64,000 nt of DNA, taken from NCBI RefSeq assembly GCF_000315625.1, contig NW_005434640.1, positions 132,270 to 196,269 of the forward strand, in the 5' to 3' direction. A program made the position numbers and the translations under genes. Shown here piece by piece: positions 26,547 to 37,449 of this stretch. Under the pieces are notes generated by a model. That model did no database searches. It saw only the letters and a list, made by a program, of their open reading frames with translations, and was not told the origin of the DNA. The number at the start of each line of letters is the position of its first letter. Positions within the stretch are counted from its first letter, which is position 1. This DNA comes from Guillardia theta CCMP2712. Taxonomy: Eukaryota; Cryptophyceae; Pyrenomonadales; Geminigeraceae.

Positions 26547-27856
26547 ATGCCGCTGTTGCCAGGGGAGACGAATGCGTCCGACAGGTACAGGAGCGGCCTG
26601 GCGCCGCTGGAGGATGTAGCAGATGGCGTGAAGAGATGGGCTGCATCTACGCAGAGAAGCATCGAGCAGTCATGGAGGGATCTGAGGGAGAGCGTAGCGG
26701 GAGGAGGACAGCAGCCTCAGGAGAGCCTGCGCATGGCCGGCATCCCCATCATGCCTCATGTTGTACCTTTCCGGGCCAGCGCGATGGACGACCCGAGGAT
26801 ATGGCAGAGTGTGCTTCAGAGTACGGTGCAGACAGCTCCAGCTGTCATGCACATCGGGGATCCGCTCAAGGCTTGTCCGGCAACCCTCCTGTTGATCGCT
26901 GGGCATGCGTATGTATACGGGCAGACGCTGCCCTACAGGGTATGGGGGTTTCACCATCGAGCGATCACGGAGTATGGTGAGATGTACCGGCTGATATCTC
27001 CTTCGTTCCTGCATCGAGATCTGCTCCACATGATCAACGACATGTCCAACTTCTTCCTGCAAGGCCTTCTGCTTGAGAAGGGAGAAGGTTGGAGGTTTCT
27101 GGCCCAGACCATGGCGGTGTGTGTGTCCGCCAACGTGCTGAGGATCTTCTCTGCTGTTGGAAAGGTTTGAGTATGCCCTCCCCTCTGTCTCTCTGCTGAG
27201 TTTCGCTGCCCCAGACTGTGTTGTTGAATAGGGAACCTCCATCGGTGAGCAGTCGAAGTTTGTTGATGTCTGGAATTGACAGGGCCATCCCTCCCTCCCT
27301 CCCCTCCCTCCCCTCCCTCCCCTTCTCCCCTCCTTCTCACTGCTGCTTTCTATATGTAGATGAGCTCCATGTTGGGTGGCCTCGGTTTCGGTGGTGTGTG
27401 CGCAGCGTTGCAGGTAGCATCTCCTCATATTGTCAGGTGAGGGGTGAGATAGCTGCTGCAGGTAGTATCATCCTACGATGCAAGCTCTCGCTATCGGCTG
27501 ATGTTCGAGCTGCCGGGCAAGAGGAGGAGGGCGAGGAAGTCTCAAGTGATCATGCCTGTGCAGGAGTCCTGAGACCCTTCACATGCTGGCTCAACTTTGG
27601 GGTACAGTTCTCGCTCGCGCACGGCTACGGGGAGCTGGAGAGGATGCAGGTGCCTGAAGTTTCCTCGCTGATATGCCGCCATGACATGTCGGTTGCGCAG
27701 CGACAGATCGTTGCTAGCGATTTCGACCTGCAGGTAGAGACTCTTGCACCCATCCTCCGCTGGGTCCTCTGACATGAGGGAACACAGATATGTGGCATCC
27801 TGTCTGGGCTGGGATGGGTTTGGATCCCAAGGATGTTTCCCACCCTGAGAAGGTGA
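26547..27856 (+). CDS. Rhomboid-like membrane protein, probably catalytically inactive
   Basis: Rhomboids are intramembrane serine proteases using a Ser in GxSG and a later His. Exon 1 (26547 to about 27167) ends in a typical core: YRLISPSFLHRDLLHMINDM then FFLQGLLLEKGEG, matching the H..l.H...N and G..lE pattern. The next exon, MSSMLGGLGFGGVCAALQ, has GFGG where GFSG is expected. Later in-phase exons give VVSSYDASSRYRLMFELP, YGELERMQ (like the WaELvliq helix) and ICGILSGLGWVWIP. The last aligns with GHLcGIlaGl, but the expected His is Gln. All proposed introns are phase 0, and several are about 50 nt. The stop is TGA 27854-27856, giving about 305 residues. Loss of both catalytic residues suggests an iRhom-like pseudoprotease. 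The 3' exons are less certain than the first. Confidence 0.65.
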
Positions 27857-28711
27857 TGAGAGACGGAGGAAGGGGAGAGGAACGGAGGAGCGGCAAGGAC
27901 GGAGCAGAGAGAGGGACGGAGCAGAGGGAGGGGCAGAGGAGAGGGAGTGGCAGAGGAGGAGTGGCAGAGGAGGAGTGGCAGAGGAGGGAGGGTGTGAGGA
28001 GGGAGAGGCGGAGGAGAAAGAGGCTGCTCTTGATCAGCAGGACGGTGTCAGGTATTTCAACATGAGCGACACCTTTATCGTGGGGGGGCAGCTGGATAGA
28101 GGGCAGGGAAGGTAAGAGGCTGGATGAGCCCCTCGGCTGCTGCTGATGTTTGAAATCTGAAGGGTGTTTGGGAGGGGAGGCAACCGACTGGGAAGGTGAG
28201 TTCACTGGCGATTTCTATCCTCGTCCTCGTCCTCGTCCTCGTCCTCGACCTTGTCCTCGTCCTCGCCGACCTCTTCCTCGTCCGCCTCCTCCTCGACTAA
28301 CCTCGCCTCCTTTCGTCGTCGTCCTCCTTCTCGTTCTCATCCTCTACAACTTTGCCTTCCTCTCTTCGTCGTTTTCCTCCTCTCTTTCTCCATGTCATGA
28401 TTTCCTGACCCATCGCCTGGAACAGTGCCCTTGAAGATCACGTGATGATAGGAAGCACTCCCGTCCATCCCCTCCTGCTGCATATAGGTACCTGCTCCCG
28501 CTGTCCCTCCTTCTCTTCCTCCTCGTTGAGACCCGTGGCGCGCAGGAATCGCAGGAGCGATGTGGTACATGGTACACGCGCGATCATGATTGTGTGTCGC
28601 AAGTCGGTGCGGCAGTGAAGAGACGCTATACAATCAGAGCACTATCAGCAGAACTCACTCCATTACGACATCTCACAAGAGTCTGTGTTAACGGCACCAG
28701 TGGATGCTAAT
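27857..28711. other. Low-complexity intergenic region
   Basis: It starts with a purine-rich stretch (27857-28025: GGAGAGG, GGCAGAGGAGGAG). A (CCTCGT)n hexamer array follows at about 28215-28300, and then pyrimidine-rich DNA. Short open frames here are repeat artefacts. The rightmost part is probably the 3' UTR of the next minus-strand gene. Confidence 0.5.
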
Positions 28712-28996
28712 CTACATCTGTATGTCCTCTGCTGGAAACGCCCTGAGGTACGCCCGTGAGACGGCCTCCGAGACTGTCGCCATGCTCATCAGCCACATGC
28801 GGAAGTCGCTCTCGTCGTCGGTTGCGATCTTGATGACGAACTCGACGATTCCTGCGGCACCAGCAATTGAGGTCGAGCAAGGAGAGCGTGGAAGGCAAAG
28901 TGAGAAGGGCGAGAAGGACCTGGGGAGGGGGGGGGGAGGAAGGGGGAGGAGGAAAGGTGTAGTAGTGGTCGGAGGAAAAGGATACAAGTAGGACGA

Positions 28997-29037
<41 letters not shown>

Positions 29038-32000
29038 AGAGCAAGAGCAGCAGCAGCAGCAGCAGCAGCAGGAGTGGCAGGGTAGACCTTCATTGACGCG
29101 GTATAGGATGATCCCAAAGCTGAAGGGGCCCATGGTCTTGACCTCACAGTCGGTCACTCCCTTGATATCCGCGACTCTCTTCAGAACACCCTCCTGCTTC
29201 TCCTGCTTGCCCAATCAGAATCCAACAACCCTCTCTCCTTCCCGCTATCTTCGCCCCTCCTCCTCCTTCTCCTCTCCCGTGTCCTTCTCTCCCGAAGCTC
29301 GTGCTCATCTTCATCTCACCGAGTTGAAGCAGAGGAAGTTTTCTCTCATCACAAACATTCTCTTCCTCCAGTCATCCACCTTCTCGCCTGCAATAGGAGT
29401 TAGACCAACAATCGTGCTCGTGCTCGTGCTCGTGCTCGTCCTCGTCCTCGTCCTCGTTCCCGACCTCTTCCTCGTTGCCGACCTCGTCCTCGTCCCCCTC
29501 TTCCTCCACCCGTGTTCCCAACCACCCTGTCTCCCCCCTCCCTCCCTTACCCGTCGTTCCAGACTTGAGCATGAAAAGATCAGACTTGACTTCTGTTAGC
29601 CCCTTCTTCTGCAGCAGCTGGAGGAGAGACATCAATTGTTGGTGAGATTCAACAGGCAGACCACAGATCAGGAGGAAGAGAGGAGGGAGAGAGAGCGAGA
29701 GAGGGGGGAGATCAGGAGGTTGGTGGGGCGGCGGAGAGGGAGGAAGGAGGGACAGGGGCGAAACAAGAGCGGGGACGGGAGGAGAGGAGGATTGGGGTAG
29801 GGGGAGAGGAGAGGAGAGGAGAGGAGAAGAGGATTGGGTAGGGGGAGAGGAGAGCAGAGCAGAGCAGAGGAGGGGGGAAAGGGGGGGCAGGATGGCAGAC
29901 CTCTGCGACAGCCTCTTGCATGGTGAAGACTGAGATGTCTTGATGAAGTGTTGTCGCGATCTTATCAATGACCTGAAAGGATGAGAGCTTGTGAGGAAAA
30001 ACTGTGGAGAAGAGCAGGAGGAATGGAAGAAGAAGAATTGCAAGAGTGACTGGAGGGAGGAGCGAAGTTGTGGGAGGAGGAAGAGGAGAAGGGGAAGGAG
30101 GAGGAGAAGGAGGAGGAGGAGGAGGAGAAGGAGAAGGAGGAGGAGGAGGAGGAGGAGGAGGAGCAAGGAACAAGGGAGGATGGAGGAGTCGCAGAGAGGA
30201 GGGAGATGTAGCAGGAGTTTGGGAGAGGAGTAGAGATGGAGGAAAGAGGATAAAGGTCTACCTTGCCCATCTCGATGGGATAATAGGCTGACATGTGATT
30301 GAGGACTTCGTTGGGCTTGACAATTCCACTGCGATGTCACCACGACCGTTACCGACCCATACATGATCCACAATAGACACCACAATCATCATCATCATCG
30401 TCATCGTCGTCGTCGTCGTCGTCATCATCTCCATCATCATCATCATCATCATCATCATAGTCGTCAGCGTCATCGTCATCATGGCAATTCTATCTTCATG
30501 TCTCAAGATATGCTTGCCACCATCACAATGATCATCCGAGTTATCGTGATAGAAATTTTTGCATCATGTTCACCTCAACACAGCTCCACTCAGGTCAATG
30601 TTGGTCTTGTCTTCCTGCCGAATGTTTCGAGCTCTGCAAGCAAGAATTTTAGACCTCCTCCTCTTCCTCCTCTTCCTCCTCGATCTCCTCTTGCCTCTGC
30701 ATTTGTTCCCTCAAATCCTTCTTCTCCCCTCCCTTACCCCTGCCAGCATCCTCCTCCCCCTCCCCCTCCCCCTCCCCCTCCCCCTGCTGCTGCTGCTCCT
30801 CCCCTGCTCCTCCTCCTCCTCCTCCCCGTCCTCGTAGAAGCAACTCGGACCGGGGATGAATAGGAACGAGTCGGTCGTGATCCCTATGAAGCTTCTGCGC
30901 ATGCTTCTTCCCCTAGGTATCGACGGGTCAAGAGAATTCGACTTGCTTTGAAAGCCTCTCGACAACATTTGAAATACTCCCACAAGCATTTGAAGACTTC
31001 CAGATGAATTTCACACCACACACATCAGTTCGCGAGTATCACCACGACTCAAACATACTTGACAGTCACCATGTGATCGTATCACATACATAACAAGTCA
31101 ACTCCCGCACGCCTTGCCCAACATCTTCACACTCAAACAGCATCATGTCACATATCCACATCTTTTCCTCAGACCTGTTTCTCCATCCAAACATCGTAGA
31201 GCGTCTTGACCTTCGGGATCTCAGGAGGGGGAGGAGTAGGAATCCTTTCTTCGATCTGCCATCACAATTGAACACCTACTCCCTCCCTCTCCTCACCGAG
31301 CCCCCCCCCCCCCCTCCCCTCCGGGGAGTCTGAGAGTGACGTGGTCGCATGGATAGCTGAAGAAGATGTCTGCGGGCCAGGAGTAGACAGGATGTGAAGT
31401 CCCAGACGTGTGCTTTGTGTCGTCAGCTTTCCTCCCGGAGGAGCTCCTTTGCGCTTACCTGGCACATCTCTATCATCTGCGATCTTCTCNNNNNNNNNNN
31501 NNNNNNNNNNNNNNNNNNNNNNNNNNNNNNNNNNNNNNNNNNNNNNNNNNNNNNNNNNNNNNNNNNNNNNNNNNNNNNNNNNNNNNNNNAACCACCCTAC
31601 CTCCCCTCCCCTCCTTTTTCTCACCAGAGCCCCCCCCCCCCCCCCCCCTCCTGCCCTTCCTCTCCCTCCATGCGTTCCATCTCCTCCTCCTCCTCCTCTT
31701 CCACCACCACCACCACCTCCTCCTCCTCCTGATCCTCCTCTCACCACTTCGATCTTCTTCAGAGGAGGGTCAGAGAGGTCAATCAATTTCTTCAGCTCAT
31801 CCAAGGCCTCCACCAGCTGCACGAAGCTCGGAAAGATCTCGTTGTTCTCTTTCAGGCGATCGGGACTGAAGTCATAGCAAGCGAATGAGCCACATCCAAC
31901 ATCCTGACAAGCTCTTTGTCCATCCCTTCATCTCTCGTCTGCTTTCTCGCACCACAACCCTTCCTCACCTCTAGTTTACTTCTATCACCTTGTATCCCTT

Positions 32001-35000
32001 TCTCGCTCCTTCCCTATTTTCCGTCCCTCAACCCAACGTCCTGCTCCTCCCCCCTCCCGCCCACATTATCCTCACCATCTTACCCCTTTCCCCCCTCCCC
32101 CTCCCTCCCCTCCCCCCCTCCCACAGCAACACAACCCCTCTCGCTCCTGCACCTCCCCTCCTCTCCCTATCTTACCTCGTCATCCAAGGCGCCCGGTTGA
32201 TAGTGATCCAGTTTCTCACATTCAGCCACACCTCCCTCCCCCTCGCCGCTCCCTCCCCCACGTTCACCACGTGAACCAGGTTCTGGACCGCCACCCCATT
32301 CATGTTGTACACGACCCCCACAGGCAAGAAGTCCTCGTCCTCCCGCGGGAGCTCGGCGCTGCGGTAGAGGAGGTAGCTTCCTTCAACACACCTCTCCACC
32401 AGCTCCTCGATGCTGTGAACCTTCCCGTCCTCCGGATCCTCCCACAGCTCGTCCAAGTTCTCCAGCACGGGGAGAGCAGCACCGTAGATGAGCGGGTCGG
32501 TGTCGTCAGGCTGGCGGGACTGCAGCGCCTTCAGCAGGTGCCCAGCTATTTCCGTCATCGCCAGCGCCTTCTCCTCCTGGGTCCTGTTCTTGCGGAAGTG
32601 CAGGACGTTCTCGGAAGGGAGGAACTCGAGGATCACCTCGAAGTCCACCCCCTTCACCTGCCCGTCCTCCGCCGTCCTCCTCAGCCTTAGGCAGATGATG
32701 TCGCCTTCCTTGCCAACCAGCAGCGCTGCTACTTCCGTGCTCGTTTTCCTCGACACGTCCGTCCAGCTCCACTCGTCTTCCCCCGGCCTCCCTACCCACG
32801 TCAACAGATCCCCTTTCATGATCTTCCCGCTCCTGTACGCTGATCGCCCTGGCAGGCAGTTTGTAACCATCACCCGCCCGTCCTTGGAGGTCCCCAGCAT
32901 GAGCCCAAGGCCAGGCTTCAGGTCTCCCAGGGAGACCCTTGGCTTGCTCATGCTCTCTCCCTCCATGCCCTCCTCCCCTTTCAGGGAAAGTCTCACCATC
33001 TTCCTGCTGAGCCTCCTGTGAGCAGGGGGATCCTCCTGCTGCTCTTGCTCCTGCTCCTGCGTCTGTCCATCCTTCGCTTTCCTCATCGTCTGCTGCTTCC
33101 CGCTGAACAGAGAGCCGATACGGCTCATGGCCTTGGCAGCACGCATCAGGGAACCGGTCTTCTTCACCTTGCGCTCGGCCGGGAGATGCTTCTGCCTGCT
33201 CTTTTTTATTATGTCCTTGAACAGCTCGGTCTTCAGCATGCAGAAGTGGTCGAAGTTGATGTGCTTGTCGAACTCAAGCAAACACTCAAACATTCTCTCC
33301 CTCAGCCTCCGCGAGTAAGCAGCAGGCTGGACGGCGGAGGACGAGGAGTACAGAGAAGCTCCGACGCCCTTGACGTTGTCCGCCAGCGTCCACCTCCTGA
33401 ACGGCCCGACGATCTGCACGCGGAAGGAGTCTTCGTACACGCTCAGCCCTCCGAACTTGTTCCCTAGCCCCGTCTCCATGTTCTGCAGTGCGTGCTTGTC
33501 GAAGGGAGAGCAGTGGTGGGCACCGATGAGGATCGAGTAGTCGTACAGCTGGTGCGAGTCGAGCCAAAGCGTGTCCCGTCGCAGCGTCTCAAGGAGCTCG
33601 GCCCTCTCGGAGGGATGGAGGATGAGGGGAGAGGACTGGAACAGGTCGACAGAGTTTCTCATCTTGTTGAGGAGGGCGTTGTCGTCGAACAGCTTGTCCT
33701 TGTGCTGGTCCACCGCAACCTTCCAGACGTCCTTGATGGCGTCACAATCCTCCCGCGTGCCGAGAGGGAAGACGTAGTGGTGCCCGCAACGATGCTCGAA
33801 GTTGAGCGAGGTATCCGCAACTCCTCGGATGTCATACAAGACATCGATCTTGTCGACGGTGTAGAAGATGTTGGAGGTGAGGAGGAAGTAGAAAGTCTTC
33901 ATCCCCGACCGAGACACGCGGAATAGACCATACCAGTGCGGGAGGATGGTCAGGGCATTGTGATGCACATAGTCCGAGTAGGACTTGGTCAAGCTCAGGA
34001 TGAGCTTGACCGTCTCCTCGTCGATCATCTGGAAGAGGAGGGAGGAGCTGAAGAGCATCGTGGAGAACACGAGTGGACAGCAAGGAGAGCACGAGCAGCA
34101 AGAAAGCAGCGCAGGAGGGGCAGAGTGGGAAGAAACATGGTCAGACACAAACTGAAAGCATACACCTATCAGCTCACCGATTGGAAAAGAAGAAATGTCC
34201 CGACTGAAAGAAAACCTCCGTGTCGTCCAGCGTGCGTGCAAATGATTCATAACCGAGGCCCAGAACCGTTCGGATGCGCGAGAAAGACTTCGGAGCATAG
34301 GATCTCACAAGCTGCAGCCTTCCTATCAGCCCAACCACCCCCCCCCACCTGACCTTACCTGCACTGCTCCTCCTCCAGACTGGCTTCGGACCTGCACGCA
34401 CGTGCCACGTCACGCAGCACCTCGAAGGAAGGAGCATCGTACATTGAACTCGTGGACTTCGCTCAGCTCCTTAACGTCCTTCATCTGCACGATCGTGAGC
34501 GGCGGGGGAAGGGGCGGCAACGGCCCTCGGGCACCTCCGACGTTGTTTCCGCTCGCGCTATCTTGGCGCTCTTCTTGATCCCCTGCACAAGGTTGTGCAG
34601 CGTCATCAGCATCTCCCGGTGCGTATCGTGCTGCAGGATCCTGTACGGTCGCTTCAGAAACTCGCTGTCCAGCACTGCAAAATCACAACGTCAGGAGCTC
34701 AACACGACAGGCCTCATGTCAAACCCTCGTGATACTGGTTGTCGTTCTTCTCAGAAAAAGACTCCCGGTGGTCGCCGATATGATCGCTGGAGAAAAGTGA
34801 TTGAGACCACCAGTTGACAACCAGCAAGGGATAGAGTCCTACCTCTCTGTTCCTTCCTGCATCTGCTCTTCCTCCAGCTCCTGCTGCATCGCTGCAATCC
34901 GGATCTGAAGGGAAACTCGATCGAGTCCTCACAGATGCTCTTTTTGCTCACCGCCCACAGCCTACTCGCCTCGTCTTGCTCGTTGATCTGCAATAGGAAA

Positions 35001-35320
35001 GGATTACTCCTTCCGAACCATACCTTGTCAACAGCAAACCTCGTCCGCGGCCGCTTGCTCCTCCTTTACGTCATCGCCTTCCCAGTTGGGTGTAACCAGC
35101 AACGAGCGCTCGGTCTCCCTCAGACTTGCAGGACAACATCAACACCATGTTGCCGGGTCGGGACAGAGTCACCTGTCCTCCACCTTCCTAGCTGCGATGA
35201 GGTCGTAGTAGCGCTGGGTAGTCCATGGTCACGTCCTAACATGTCTAGAGGGCTATCAACCTCGTCCTCCTCCCACTGGTAGATCTGCTCCGTTTCCAGC
35301 TCCTCGGCGAATTCCAGCAT
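28712..35320 (-). CDS. Degenerate PIP-kinase / PDZ / PH-like multidomain protein
   Basis: One minus-strand gene spans about 6.6 kb with many introns. N-terminal exons (35320-34450) give helical, Glu-rich segments (MLEFAEELETEQIYQWEEDE; IRIAAMQQELEEEQMQEGTE). A PIPK-like domain starts RSYAPKSFSRIRTVLGLGYE (about 34300) and SGHFFFSN. It continues in a large exon (34028-32176) with NALTILPHWYGLFRVSRSGM, YDIRGV and DYSILIGAHH. These align with PIPK gnTLLPqflGmYRl, yDLKGS and DYSLLVGIH. A PDZ follows at 32945-32690 (LKPGLGLMLGTSKDGRVMV). Then come Leu-rich helices, EERIPTPPPPEIPKVKTLYD and MSAYYPIEMGK. A PH-like segment starts VDDWRKRMFVMRENFLCFNS (about 29370). The protein ends FPAEDIQM-stop (28712-28714). 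The catalytic Lys, DLKGS and IID positions all look altered. A 100-N gap interrupts the gene at 31490. It is possible, though less likely, that two adjacent genes are merged here. Confidence 0.65.
29007..29070. repeat. (GAGGAC)n and (AGC)n microsatellites in an intron
   Basis: Hexamer GAGGAC copies followed by AGC triplets, between two exons of the PIPK/PDZ gene. Confidence 0.85.
29416..29460. repeat. (CTCGTG/CTCGTC)n hexamer repeat
   Basis: Tandem CTCGTG grading into CTCGTC copies within an intron of the PIPK/PDZ gene. Confidence 0.85.
30060..30170. repeat. (GGA)n homopurine tract in an intron
   Basis: An almost uninterrupted GGA/GAA purine run on the plus strand, within an intron of the PIPK/PDZ gene. 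A polymorphic length is likely. Confidence 0.85.
30384..30480. repeat. (ATC/GTC)n triplet repeat in an intron
   Basis: ATC and GTC triplets in tandem between exons of the PIPK/PDZ gene. Confidence 0.85.
31490..31589. other. Assembly gap of 100 N
   Basis: Exactly 100 N, a conventional placeholder for a gap of unknown size, flanked by poly-C and pyrimidine tracts. It falls within the PIPK/PDZ gene, so exon sequence may be missing. Confidence 0.99.
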
Positions 35321-35682
35321 CTTCAATCAACGAGTTGATGTCAATGTGCGACGACAGCGCAAGCTAATCATGCTGCTGCTGGCTGAGCTTCTCCCCACCC
35401 TCCCCCCTTCCTTCTCGACCCTCCTCCTCTCGACTCCTACCCTCTCCTTGGCACGTTCTCCTTCCTCTGCCCCCATGCTTTCCCCTCTCTCCCCTCCTGC
35501 TTCTCTCGTCCCCGACTCTTCCGTAGCCCGACATTCCCAACCACTACTCCCCGACTACCCCTGACATTTTGTTTGTACCCCTTCATTCTAATGGAAATAG
35601 ACCAGTGCTAGTATGTTCTGTTATCACCCCTACCCCCTCTAAAGCCTTCCTCCTCATCATTGGTCCTCCCAAAAATTCTGAA

Positions 35683-35717
<35 letters not shown>

Positions 35718-35886
35718 AACCTGCTCCTGCTCCCGCTCCTGCTCCTGCTCCTGCTCCTGCTCCTCTTGCCACAACCTCAACACTCGATCCTCCTCCTCTT
35801 CTATCCGTCTGGTTCCCTTCCTACTGCTTCTCCTCACCTTCACGCGGAATGCAGTACGGATTGCAGTATCGAGTCTGAGTGTGAGA
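35321..35886. promoter_or_regulatory. Intergenic region between divergent genes, with (CTCCTG)n
   Basis: It separates the minus-strand PIPK/PDZ gene from the plus-strand EF-hand gene. It contains a C-rich TACCCC stretch at about 35545-35640 and about 12 CTCCTG hexamers at 35690-35765. Promoters for both genes are expected here. Confidence 0.5.
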
Positions 35887-37388
35887 ATGTGCAGCTACCG
35901 ACCAGCTACCCTCCTGCTCTGCTGCTTGATCGCGGCATCTTTGCTAGCATGTGGCGCCCTCCCGCTCTTTGGATCACGACCGAAAGAGGCAGAGGATCCA
36001 GGCTCTCGCACAGAGGAGCCCCATGGGGAGGCCATGGGGGGGTTTGACGCTGGTCAGGACGAGTATCACTACGAGGACCACTATCCTATGGAAGACTACG
36101 ACTATGATTACACTGGCATGAGAGACTTCCACGACTTCGAGCATTTCAACCGTGAGAATGGCTCTGAGCACCACGGCGACCCCAGTCTGATCAACGATAT
36201 GCTGTGGGATCATTACCACCTCAACGACCCGACGTTGGGAGCTGCTGAGGAGTGGGAGAACTTCCGGTGAGTAGCCTCTTCGGTGCATGTGAAGTTGGAG
36301 CGGCAAAGCACGTTGCGATGTCGACATGCTCGCTGATCTAGCTTGTTGGCAGTCACTTCGACACAGACGACAATGGTAAAGTGTCCGAGCACGAGTTTCT
36401 TCAACGCATGGAGCCGGACTACAACTCGACAAAGTTCTCTGAAGACGAGATGATGAAGGACGTGGTGAATCGATGGAGGGCTGAATTCACCGACAACGAC
36501 CTGAACCACGATGGTGGCTGAGGACGGATAGGAAGGTTGCAAGGGTTTCTTACTGCATTGAGTGCTCAGGTTATCTCGATTGGGAGGAATGGAAAAAGAT
36601 GCTGTTCCATGACATCCCGTGCGTTGTTGCGCCTGCTTCTTCCCTCCCTCATGACCGCGTACAGACAAGAGGCGGACTGGGTGGACGGCAGGAGGCAAGG
36701 CTCGGTGGCAGAGTCGCTGGAAAACATCCTCCTCCTCAGCTTTGACGAGGGAGACGTCAACAACGACGGGGTGAGCCTTAGAGTCCCTCGATGCCTCCTG
36801 TCGTGACGCTAACATTAGGAGCTGACTGAGAAGGAGCTGGTCAATGTGCTGAAAGAAGCTCACCGCCGCCATGTCGGAGGCCTTCAGCTGCGGAGGATAG
36901 TTCTGACTTGGCATGCAGGAGCAGCTCTTGACGGAGGAGGGAGGGGGTCAGGAGCACAGGCTTCCAACAGTGAAGGTAGGATGATCACCTTCGATGCTTC
37001 TCGATCCTCACCAACTTGGTGAAAATAGGCTGACGATTTCGAGCAACTGTCGAAGACGGTCTGCCAGAGCCTTCGTCTTCCTCCCACCTCCCTCTGGCTC
37101 TGTCTCTGTCTCTGTCTCTGTCTCTGTCTCTGTCTCTGTCTCTGTCTCTTCTGCCCCCCCCCCCCGCCCTCCTCTCCTCACCCCTTCCCCCCCCCACCAA
37201 CACACACACATGATCCTTCTATCTCTCACTTTCTCCTACTCTAGTTTTCTCTTCCTTCTTCAGTTCGTTATCTTAGCTCATGAAAGCTTCAGGTCCTCGC
37301 AGATCTCGACAAGGACGGCTCAAAGTCACTCAACGCCTACGAGTGGCTCGAGTATGGCAGAGACTCGATGAAGGCAGAGAGGACTTGA
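35887..37388 (+). CDS. Secretory EF-hand protein, calumenin/reticulocalbin-like
   Basis: CREC-family proteins are calcium-binding EF-hand proteins of the ER and secretory route. ATG 35887 opens a signal peptide (MCSYRPATLLLCCLIAASLL) followed by an acidic Tyr/His/Asp-rich segment (HYEDHYPMEDYDYDYTG). Exons: 35887-36266, 36353-36513, 36570-36618, 36665-36770, from 36819, and a last one after the intron that holds the (CTGTCT)n repeat. The spliced product has at least four EF-hand loops: DTDDNGKVSEHEF, DNDLNHDGYLDWEEW, DEGDVNNDGELTEKEL and DLDKDGSKSLNAYEW. Several splice sites fall inside EF loops and rejoin them exactly, which supports the model. It ends ERT-stop at 37386-37388. No HDEL-type retention signal is seen, so secretion is possible. 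Confidence 0.82.
37097..37150. repeat. (CTGTCT)n hexamer repeat in an EF-hand gene intron
   Basis: About nine tandem CTGTCT copies followed by poly-C. It lies in the last intron of the EF-hand gene. Confidence 0.9.
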
Positions 37389-37449
37389 CATGCTTTGCCT
37401 ATCATGGTTTACTTGAATCAAATATTTAAAAAAACACATGCAAACTGAT

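Noticed and set aside
28337..28633. Minus-strand frame of 98 codons
   Set aside because: It lies after the PIPK/PDZ stop in low-complexity DNA and has no partner exon or motif.
31262..31877. Frames crossing the N gap as separate genes
   Set aside because: They include unknown bases and poly-C/Gly runs. Only short parts match the enclosing PIPK/PDZ gene.
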